From Diadema setosum (taxonomy: Eukaryota; Echinodermata; Echinoidea; Diadematoida; Diadematidae), in NCBI RefSeq assembly GCF_964275005.1, contig NC_092698.1, positions 25,019,447 through 25,083,446 on the forward strand: DNA of 64,000 nt, given 5' to 3'. Position 1 is the stretch's first letter. Each line of letters opens with the position of its first letter. This document shows positions 9,601-21,600 of this stretch, piece by piece. The notes beneath the pieces were generated by a model. That model was not told the origin of the DNA. It made no database searches and was given only the letters and a program-made list of their open reading frames with translations. The position numbers were made by a program, and so were the translations under genes.

Positions 9601-12600
9601 GTGATTTTAGCACTATTTTTAGCACTGTTTTTAGCAAACCTTCCAGTGCAGTGAGGTGATGCGTGTTGTTATGGAAATGGTAGGCCAATCAAATTAATGT
9701 TGTTCACTGTGCACACAGGGAGTGGTTGGAGAATACCGGATTGATGTGCAATGTACAGTGATCTCTTTTTATCATAGTGGTGCCATACGAACTTGTACCA
9801 CATAATTATGCTGTACATGTACTGTGGTGATGTGCTACAGTATCATTGTCCTATGTACGTACACTGTAGGGGACGACTCACTTGTCTGGTGTGCAGTCAT
9901 TCATGTAATGCATCCATTTCTGATATCATGTAACACACTTAAGATTTGTTGGTTTTTGTTTTTTGGTTGTTGTTAATTTGTTTGTTTGTGTATTCATTTT
10001 CCATCTGAGAATCATATCCAGTTGTAGCTGGATAGCCATTGTTGTTGTTGTTGTCTTGGTGGGGGTACTGTAGGTGTAGTGGGTACCAGAAGTAGAGTTG
10101 AAAGCAGCATCAAAATCCACGATGACCTTTTTACAGTGTTCATGTAAAATGGAGAGAGGATGCAGTCTTAATAGAGGTCTACTTACGATGTACATGTACT
10201 TGTAAATGTACAGGCATACAGTACATGTACATGTGTTTCAAAGTCATGATCATTTTGTATCATACATAACACTGCACAGTAATACAATATAAGACTGGGT
10301 TTGAATGAGCCTACAGCAACTGGTATGGATTGAGTATACAGACAGTAAGGCCCGAATTCACGAAGGTGGTACAAATGAAACCATGGTTTAAGCCATGGAC
10401 AGAAACCATGGAGCGATGGCTTAAACCATGGTGCGACAAGTGTCACACGGAATATTTCGTTACGAAATTGTTCATTTCGTCAACAAAATGACCGTTTCGT
10501 TAACGAAATCATCATTTCGTGGACGAAATGTTCATTTAGTTACAAAATGTTGTCATTTCATTACAAAATAATACATGTAATTTCATCGAAGAAATGACTG
10601 ATTTCGTAACTAAATATTCCATGTGACACTTGGCGCTGCATGGTTTTTGTCCATGGTTTAAACCATAGTTTCATTTGTACCACCTTCGTGAATTCAGGCC
10701 TATATAAGACTGGAACTTGGAAGTGAAATCCAAGTAGCCCATTTTAAAACTGGTATGTGCAGCCTGGGAACGCAGTACTTTGTTTGGTTTGATTTGTGCA
10801 TCCACTATTGTATAAAAAAAATGTACAGGAAATCTGCAATTGTTAAGTCAGTACACACTTTTAACCCAAACATTCATAGCCAATTCATTGCAAATTAACA
10901 TTGGAATTACAATTTGTACCCACATGTTTGCTTTGTGTTGTACATGTAAATGGACGTACACATGTGTACACTGTACATGTACAACAGTGTGTACATGTTC
11001 TGTATGTGTGTATTTCTTTGAAATGCTACATTGTGACCTACACATACAAGAAATGTTAGCATTGTTGTCTAGAGCTAACTAATGTAACATGTACAAATTG
11101 TATGTATAGATATCATGATTTCGTATTTAATGATACAATAGTGTAACCATGGAAGGAAAAGGTGCCAAAAATGGCAGAGATTCAAATGAGTATGATACAA
11201 TACACTGTACTTATTGTGGTCAAGCTGTCCCTGTTCTTACCTGATGTGTGCAGCTTTTCTTTTTTTTTTTTTAATCAGTGTAATTTGTATTATGAGGGGA
11301 AAAAAATGAAACTTTGTGTCTGATACATGTAGGTTTGAAAAATTTGCTATGAGCTGCATCTCCGCCATACACAGTCTGTACACTACAACTGTATGTACAA
11401 ATGTATGTGCACTAAAGCATGGTAAACAGTGTAGAGTTCTTCTTGTCCTGGTTATCTTAAAATTGACGGCTTCACATCCTATAGCCAGACCTAACAAAAC
11501 ATGATAAACCAAGTTAGACACCATTACACTGTATGTTGTTCCATGTGTGACTGTAGATACCTGTGTGGTAATACATTTTGAAATGTATAGACTACAAATG
11601 TACACTGTAGGTACATGTAACTCTGTACATGCATGCATGACATTACTAGACAAGGCAAATCCTTTCTGGAGCTCAGACTAAATACTGTGTATACAAGATA
11701 AGTGAAACTAAACTAGTTTACATGTATAAGTCATTATGTTGTGAAACCTTAAAGTCATGGTGTAACAACATTTCAAGTTTTCAGTTTGAAAGCTCTGATC
11801 AGCATACTGTAGTTCTATACGTACAACATACTGTGGTCTATATTATATAAAAATTAGAAAATCTCTGAATGACAGGATTAATCATGTACTGTTATCCTTC
11901 CTCTTTCACTCCCTGTAGACCTATTGGAGAAATAATGATCCTGTTTTTTATGCAAGATTGTATGTTTTTATGCCTCTGCCAACGAAGTGGCCGGAGGCAT
12001 TATGTTTTCGGGTCGTCCGTACGTACGTCCATCCCGTTTTGTTTTTGTCGATATCTCAAGAACCGTGTGGTGGTTTTACATCAAACTTGGTATGAGGGTA
12101 TATCCTGGGGGGATAATACTTTGTTTGGATTTTAGTACACATGCATAAAATTTGCTATATATGAATGACTGCAGATCTGACACCGTAACAGAATGCCCGA
12201 TCACATTTATATATTCATTATATAATAATATATATATACAGTTTAATCACAGACATTGTACATATTCATATATTCATATAATCATATATTCATATATTCA
12301 TATATTCATATATTCATATAGTCCTATATGTAGTATGGACCTGTTGATCATTTGTGATTATTTGTAATTATATGTACAGTGTAATTATACAGTTACAGAC
12401 AAGCCTGATTTCACATAGACCATACAGAATGCCTGATCACATTTATATATTCATATATAATAATAGTTGAGACAATGTAGATAACTAAAGATATATAATT
12501 CATATATTCATATATAATAATATATACATGTATAATAATCACAGACATTGTATATATATTCATATATTCATATAATCATATAATCATATAGTCCTATATG

Positions 12601-15600
12601 TAGTATGGACCTGTTGATCATTTGTGATTATTTGTAATTATATGTAATTATACAGTTACAGACAAGCCTGATATCACATAGACCATGTACAAAATACAGC
12701 CGGGCCAAAGGCGGGGCCTATGGCCGGACCCAAGGCCACGGGCCTTAGCCCGGAACCAGGGGCCCAGAGCCCAAGTGGGCCCGGGCCCAGGGGCCCATAG
12801 CCCTAGTGGGCCCGGGCCCAGTGGCCCAGGGGCCCAAGGCCGGGCCGAGGCCAGGAACCTAAGTGCTGGCCCAAGGCAGGGGGCCCAGCCATTGGCCACC
12901 AGACTGAGACCACTAAGAGTACTACAGGTGTAGTCATGACTTGCTGTGATAATGATGTGACAGGCCTGTGCATACACATATTATGTAAATACACTGTACA
13001 GGGCTGTGCATGTAAATGTAAATACACTGTACACTAACTATACACAGTCATGACTTGCTGTGATAATGATGTGACAGGCCTGTGCATACACATATTATGT
13101 AAATACACTGTACAGGGCTGTGCATATTATGTAAATACACTGTACACTAACTATACACAGCCCAGTCGCTGTATAAATCGCGACAGGGCTGTACCTGAGC
13201 AGCCCACAACACAGAGCAAACACAGAGCAAACACAAAGCAAATTTTACGATTGCATTTAGTTTTGATACTTGACATCATTTTTTGTCACCTCAAACGCAT
13301 CAAAGACAATCTTTATTAATGAGACTTCATACCATACCTGTTTTCCTGGGGTTATTTGTGGGAATTCTGCGATCTGGGTACTATTAGCAAATCTAACAAC
13401 ATGTGAAAATATCAACTCCTGATCATGTAACGTGCATGTGTACATTTCTGTGTTCACTGCAGTATTCCATGAACATGAATTCAGCAACTACTGTTATATC
13501 CTGTAATATGAGCTGCCAGGACAAAACTCACATACGCTCTGATTCTGTATGGCAATCACTTTCAAAGCAATGTATTGATACAGTATGACAGTAGCATATA
13601 TTCACTCACAAAAAACACTGATACATGTAAAGGAGTTAAAGAATCAGCAGACATAGTTTTACAAGATGTATTGCAGAGTTCAATTAGTATTATTATTATT
13701 ATTATTATTATTAGTAGTAGTAGTAGTAGTAGTAGTACTAGTAGTAGTAGTAGTAATAGTAGAAGTAGCAATGGTAATAATGATAATTTAGTGGCTACTT
13801 GTATAGTGCACAGGTCCGCTTTTTAGTGCTCATGGCACTTCATAAATGAAAAGATAGATATAACACATGTTCAAACATGACAACAGAGAAGAAAATGGCA
13901 AACAACAACAAACACATACCAGATAAAGAATACAGTTGTTCCGAACATTATAGACTGCAATTATAGTCCTCAGTGTGAGAGGAATAGGTAACGTTTTGAA
14001 GTTTGGATTTGAATGTTTCTGTAGATGACAATTATAGCTGTACACACAGAGAAAATGTTCCAGTTAAAGAGGAACGTAGTCATACAAAGTGTATGTATTT
14101 CACATTTTTCAGTATTTTCAATCTTTCATATCCATATGCAATGGGCATAATGGACTCATTTGCATATCATTTGCATAGTATGCTATCATGGGGTATGAAA
14201 GTATGCTGAGTGTTGACATATAGGTCATCCACTCATTGTATCCCCCGAACAGAGTTCGGAGGATACTATGGATTTGGCCTCGTTGCGCCGCGTCCGCCGC
14301 AGAGATTTTCTTGTGAGCACTCTACTGGCTGCAGTTCTTCTTAGATCATCTTCAAATTTGGCATGAAGGTGTGTTATGGTAAAACGAAGACGCCTATTGT
14401 TTTTGGTGATGGTGCCCTCGCTTGTTCCGTCTTTATACATGAAAAAGTAAATTTAACAGGGTCTGCTTGTGTGTGCGACGCTGGCCTTGCTTCGTGACCA
14501 ATTTTTTTCATGCCTCCGCCAACGAAGTGGCCGGAGGCATTATGTTTTCGGGTCGTCCGTCCGTACGTACGTCCGTCCCATTTTGTTTTTGTCGATATCT
14601 CAAGAACCGTGTGGTGGTTTTACATCAAACTTGGTATGAGGGTATATCCTGGGGGGATAATACTTTGTTTGGATTTTAGGGTCACGGGGTCGAAGGTCAA
14701 AGGTCACAGGTTATTTTGTGAAAAAAAAGGTTGAAAATTCATGTTTTTCTCCATATCTCGCAAATGGTTCAAGGTATCTTCATGGAACTTAGTATATATG
14801 CTTGTTTAAATGGGCAATGATTATCTAGGGAAGTTGGGGGTCATGGTTCAAAGGTCAAGGTCAACTCCTCAAAATATCACTACTTTCCTTATATTTATGC
14901 AATGCCTGAAGGTTTTTTTTTTTTTAACTTGATGTATGCATGTATTACCCGATATATATTCTGTGGGAAGTTTCTTGCCAAAAGGTCAAAGGTCAAAAGG
15001 TCAAAGGTCAAAAGGTCAAAGGTCAAGTGAAAGTGTTGCATTGCACTTTTTCCTCCATATCTCAAAAGTAACTCAAGGTATCATCATGAAACTTACATAT
15101 TTATGCATGTTCACGTAACAGTGATTCTCTTTGGAACTGTGAGGTCAAAGGTCAAAGGCCAGGTTTAGATAATGCTATTTTCCCATTTGATACTGAAATT
15201 ATACTTTTTCTCAATACCTTGAAAATTACTCAATGCATAAACCTATAAAAGGGTCAAAAGTCAAGTAAAAATCATCATTTCCCCAAATACCTGCACTCTG
15301 ACATTTTTAATCATTCATCCAATTGAACCTAGTTCTACATATTGTAGGAAAGTGAACATTCAGCACATTTGTGGCAAACCTGTCATTTTAATATTTTGCC
15401 AATTGTGTGAAACTGTCATCACACATTGTCAAGACATTGTACTATAGACCTATTAGGAGAACCATGCATTATGGCAGAGGCATATTAGTCGCCGTAGCGA
15501 TATATCTAGTTTCTTGAGTTATTACAGTGCAGAAACATTGTAATTTAGGCCTGCTAACCGATTTGGAAGCACTATTCATTTTTTGCTGAAATTGGAAGTT

Positions 15601-18600
15601 TTATGGACTGCTGATGTTTCCATGATCTGTTCTTCACTCCCATACCTTAAAAAGATGATGGGCATGTCACGTAGGATGACAGAGTTGTCTGGCAACTGGT
15701 GTGACATCATGTCGGTTAGTCTCCCTTTTCAGGGATACATTCACAACTGCGAATGTTCCTGGCACTTGTCCAGCGATGATGCTGGAGCCACACGATCCAT
15801 TTCATCTGCTTCTTGTTATTCCGTTCCTGTCGTATGAATCTGCTCGTGAGCACAGACACATACAATTTTGTACACATGCACACACACACGCACACATACG
15901 TTCTCTTGTTTAGTTTGGCAAGCCTCGGGCAGACTCTTGGGCAGGCAGGCAGGCAGGCAGGCTTGTACAGGATTGCCGTAGGTGACCTTTCATGAGGAAG
16001 TGTGCCCTGAATGCCTCATGGAAACGGGCTCATTACAAGCAGAATCCTGCTGTGGTCAAAACTGTCAGAAAGGTTTAGTCTGTTTGCCATTTTGCTGAAT
16101 TTGATTCGGCATGATGCATGATTTAGTGAGAAGTAACTGGCATTGGAAATGTTCAGTATGGAGTATGCTGTATACAGCACACAAGAAAGTTATGCCTGTG
16201 CCTCTTAAAGTAGGCCTGTTCATCAAAACAGTCTTGCATCATCTCAAAAATTGTCATGGTTATCCAAAATTATTCCAGCCACCTTTGTTGGTTGACATTG
16301 AATAATTATTTTGTTTAAAAGAATGAGAGAGGTTAACATACAAATGAGATGTAAGAAATCTTTGATTTTTAAAGCTAAGGTTGGAGGGGTAGTCAGTGAC
16401 AAAATGCAGTACAGGCACATTCTATTGTAGATGTAGGAATTGGATTATTTCAACTGCCATCTTGAAATCAAATTTGTGTGATGTTTTGAAGCTGTATGTA
16501 CATACAATTGTACCACAAAGAACCAGGGCTCACAAATTAGACTCAAGTAATGACTGCCAATTGGTAAATTGCATACATTGTATTTCTAACGTTAGTGACT
16601 CTTTTCTCTCTCTCATGCAGGCCACCAGGCTTTCAGCAGAGGTGGACCCCTTTATACCAGGGAAGTCCCGCCCCTATGCCACCCCGCCCCAGACATCAGG
16701 TGTGACGACCATGTACTACAACTCCACTTCCCAGCAGCACTTTGCCCAGCACCACCCACAGAATGGTCACCAGCACCCAGTGCATCAGCAGCCCACTGTC
16801 ATGCAGAATGTGCCCATGCCAGGGCCAGGGGTCCAGCAGGGACAAGGGGTTCCCTCCGGCCCGGGAATGTACCACGGTGTCAGTCTACAGGGCTCAAAGC
16901 CCCCTCCTCATCAGCAAGGGGGTGGAGGAGGGGTGTACCAAAGTGGTACCTTGACCACCATGAATGGGAAAAAGGTGCCACTGACAGAGCTACCACGCTA
17001 CATCACAACGTGCTATCCGTTCGTCCAGGATAGGTTAGTTGTGCAAAAAGCACAGTAATGTGTTGCATTTTCTGATTTTTGTTCACAATTTTATTTGCGT
17101 GATCGTACAGATGTGAATAACTTTGTGAGGATCACTCTATTTCATTTGACTGTTTTGATGATAATGAAGTGCTGTATTCATGTACATAAAAAAGTACTGC
17201 TGATAATCATACATTTTTGTTTCACACCATGCTTACTTTGCTGCAGGCATCGTGAATATTTTAATGCAGAATAAAAAATAGTTATGCCATCATTAGACAG
17301 TTGGGCAACGCCATCATAAACCTGAATATAAGAAGTATTCCAACAATAACTCATCAAGTAATGAATGCTTGTGATAGTGAAATTTCATGCAGGCAGGCAT
17401 GTTTGTTGTTTTTTCTTCTCCTTTTGGGAAAAAAATTCTGGAAATTTACTGTATTGGTTAATCAAAAGTAAGTTATAATCAAGCAAAAAGCAACTAATAA
17501 CACTTTCATAAATTGATAAAATATTTACATGCAGTGTCAACTAATCTGCCCTACCTTGACAAAATCAGCAAGTGACAGAAATGCCTGCTTTTCTAAATCC
17601 ACAATTTGCACTGACATTGTGTTATCATACATGTATGTTAGGTAGAATGTACATGTAGGATTGGTGTTTCTGCTCAAAATTGGACATTCATATATGCATG
17701 GTCCAGTCTGGAAACACTATTAACCTAGCTCTGAATGATTTTTCACTTGCTTCTCTTTTTTTTTTATGCCTCCGCCACGAAGTGGTGCCGGAGGCATTAT
17801 GTTTTCGGGTTGTCCGTCCGTCCGTCCGTCCGTCCGTCCGTCCGTCCTTCCGTCCGTCCGTAATGAATTTTGTGGACAAGGTAACTATCAAAACTCGTTG
17901 AGGTATCCTAATGAAACTTGGCATGTATGTGTATTAGGGGGTGAAGTTGTGCCTATCAACTTTTGGGTGCACATGCTCAAGGTCAAAGGTCAAAAGGTCA
18001 AGGTCAAATACATAAAGTTTCACTATTTCCACCATATCTATTGAATGCCTGAAGATATTTTCTTGAAACTTAGTGTATACATGTATTACCCAATTAAGAT
18101 TCTCTGGTAAAAGTTTGGGTCATGAGGTCAAAGGTCAAAGGTCAAAAAGTCAGGGTCAAATACATAAAATTTCACTATTTCCACCATATCTATTGAATGC
18201 CTGAAGATATTTTCTTGAAACTTAGTGTATACATGTATTACCCAATTAAGATTCTCTGGTGAAAGTTTGGGTCATGAGGTCAAAGGTCAAAAGGTCAAGT
18301 AAAAATATTAAAACTTTTTTTTTTTCTCCATACCTTGGAAAATTGTTCAAGGTATCTTCATGGAACATAGCATATACATACACTGACTGGAAGTGATTAT
18401 CTAGAGAATGTAGGGTTCATGGGGTCAAAGGTCAGGGGTCAAAGGTCAAGTGCAACACTTCAAAATTTTACTATTTCCCTCCTATCATGCAATGCCAGCA
18501 GGGTTATTTTTTTTTTACACTTGGTGTATGCATACATGTGTAACCTAATAGAAATTCTCTGGAAAGTTTTTTTGTCTTCTTTTTTTGCCTCAAAGGTCAA

Positions 18601-21600
18601 AAGGTCAAAGATCAAGTGAAAGTGCTGAACTAACTTTTTCCTCCATATCTCGGAAGTGGCTCAAGTTATCTTGAAACTTAGTACATATTATGCATGTTCT
18701 ACCTGAAAGTGATTATCTTATGAATTTTAGGGTCAAGGGCCAGATGAAAATGATAACAATTTACTATTCAATTCAGAAATTGCACTTTTTCTCCACACCT
18801 GTACCTTGAAAATTACTCAATGCCTAAATGTATGAATGGGTCAAAGTCGAGTTAAAGTCCTTAAATCCCTAGATACATGCTCTCCTGTTCATCCAATTAA
18901 ACCTAGGTCAAGGAAGGTGAACATTCAACACATTTGTGACAAACTTGTCATTTCAATATTTTGCCAATTTTGTGAAAATGTAATCACACATTGTCCACAT
19001 GTACTATCTAGACCTATTGGGAAAATCATGCATTATGGCGGAGGCATACCAGTCGCCAAAGCGACATTTCTAGCTTTTCCTTTTTTTTTTTTTTTTGCCC
19101 CCAAATGATAGAGCAGAGATATTGTGATGGTTCTGTATGAGAGGAACAATGTGTGTTTCAATATTTAGTATTTGTGATGGACAACTGCCATGAAAATGAA
19201 GAGCAACCATGTGCTACTACAAAATTGTTTTCATTTTTTGTTGTGTGCATTAAATTGTTTTGTTCATACAACCTGTTCAATATCTGATCTCTCCTGCTGT
19301 ATATTGGTTACTATTTGATGTATGTGTAGTTCTACTGGTGCTGCTCCATCTTCGGAGAGCTGGGTGGGATATTCGGGCTCACAGCAAGATGCCATGACCC
19401 AGAATCACCATCAACACCAGCAGCAACAGCAGCACGTGCCACCACTGCCACAAGGGACGCAGTCGGTGGCAACCAGCTGTCCCAACCCTCCGGCTCACCC
19501 CTCGTCCCTTGGCCAGCAGGCGCCCGCCTACCCTCAGGGACACCAGCCACCGGCGGCGCAGCTCTCCCACCAGCAGAACCCAGACTATTACCCCTTGCAC
19601 CAGGGATACCAGATGCCGCCACCGGCCAACCAGCAGCACAGCAGTACGGCCACCCCGTACCAGCAGGCTGTGTACCAGCAGGGTGGCCACTATGAGCAGG
19701 CACCACCTCCCCCTCCCACCCCCTTGCCTCCCCATCATGCTCCGTCTCCTGTCACTCCATCTATGATGCCCCATCAACCCACCACTTCTGGTGAGTAAGA
19801 AAAGGACAATTTAGACCCATCTACAAAACATAGCCATTTACTTGGTACATATCATTCTTAACTAGAAATTGTGCATACTGTGAATTGGACACATGAGAAG
19901 CAAATGGCTATATGATCTGGTCACAGGTGCCTGCGATTCATGCATTCCAAAAGTGAGAATTATTTTCAAGTATGAAGAATGTAGAATACCCATAGAACAT
20001 AGATCTTAATTGCCATCCCCCCCCCAATAAAAGAACAAACTGCGTTTCAGCCCTTAGTTTCAATTAAACACTCTAAAATTTAATCTTGATGTCCAAAGTC
20101 AATGCAAAAATCTACAATGAATGTGGTTTGACTGCCCTGTGGTTCCATCTCATGTGGATTGCTTTTCCTGATCTACCCATACAGCTTCCTCTGTCTACAC
20201 CTATTTACAGAACCTATGCCTCTATTACGTACACCCTCTTCCTTCCTGTCAAAGTGAAAGCCGCCTTGGCAATTTTGTGTCATGTGAATTTCATTTAATT
20301 CTGATTGGTGTGCATGAAGTGGACAAGATTGATGTCATCATGAATACTAAACTGTACAAGTTCATTGATATATTTAAAAATATATATATATTTCCTCCAC
20401 TTCTATCCTCACTGCTGTAATTACTCTGGCTATTAAACCTTTTTCGCTAATTAAGGAGGTACCCTCGGCTATTAAGAATATGAGTACAACATTGTGGTAT
20501 CTCGCTTTATCAAAAATGGGTGTCTTAAAACCCCATTCTGGAATGTATCCCTGTAGGCCAAACCATGTCATATGTCAGTGAGACTATTGGCTGTCACTGT
20601 ATCGGCTGTAAGGGAAGGAAGTGTGTTGACTAGTGCCTTCCTTGTGAGATGAGTGCTCTATCATTATCAGCTACAGTCTGTACACTTTGTAGATCTTTTT
20701 TGTTTTCTTTTTAGCTTTCATAGCAAACGTTTTTTTTTTTTTTTTTACCTCTGAGCTACTTTGTGGTTTAGACAAAATATGCAAGTCACTAGTTGGAAGT
20801 GACATCACACATCTATTTCATTGCATGATCACTGTCAGCATGGCTCCTTCTCAGCCATCAGAACTTATTTTTTTTTTTTTTTTTTACTGTCCCAAGATGA
20901 AGTTACCCCACCCTGTCCATTCACAAAATCAGATGGATTGCAATTCCTCCTCCCCCTCCCCCCCCCCCCAAAAAAAGGAAATTGAATGAAAAGATCAGTA
21001 AGTGGAGCAACTGACATGTTTTTTAAGAATGCATAACATTTACATCAGTATCTTGGCTTAGGATAATTGCTAAATTATGCACAGAGTCTCTATGCCCGTT
21101 CACCTTGTAATAGTTCTCCTGATCCAGTATGTGACATTTTACTTTCAATGTAAAATTAAAATGATCTATCAAGGCTCACAGATCTAGGATACTGCACTAC
21201 ATCTCAGTAAAGAGAAATTATGTGATATGGCAGAAAGTCATTCTTGTTTCATTGTAATGGAATGTTATAGTTGTAGGAGATTAAACAAGAGAAAAGATAT
21301 GCAGCTACAAGAATGTCAGAAAAGAAGAAGATACAATTGTACACATACAACATAGATTTAATAATTCTTGGGATGTAGCTAATGGTTTGCAATGAATTTA
21401 CCATTCATCAGAATGTGCTAGATACTAGACAACTGCAACAACATCATGCTCCTGACTGAATTCATGACTTCAGAGTTATTGCTTGAAAGTTATTTTTTTT
21501 CTTATTAGGAACAAAGAATTATAGAATTAATCAATGTTCGCTCCACCTCAGTCCCATTGCCATTGTGTTCTACCCGTGCAGGTGCTGTACCTGGTACGCA

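Noticed and set aside
11237..11653. 138-codon minus-strand open frame
   Set aside because: Its composition follows the TGTACATGTACA-rich, AT-rich spacer; no homology, no splice context, and it ends in a low-complexity stretch.
12648..13027. Pro/Gly/Ala-rich open frames on both strands
   Set aside because: Produced by the GGGCCC repeat island; the simultaneous openness of both strands reflects composition.
14970..15030. CRISPR-like short direct repeats
   Set aside because: The AGGTCAAA repeats are contiguous, have no spacers, lie in a eukaryotic transposon and have no cas genes nearby.
19332..19777. Long minus-strand open frames opposite SECISBP2L exon 3
   Set aside because: Antisense shadows of CAG/CCx-rich coding sequence; the plus-strand frame is supported by splice phase.
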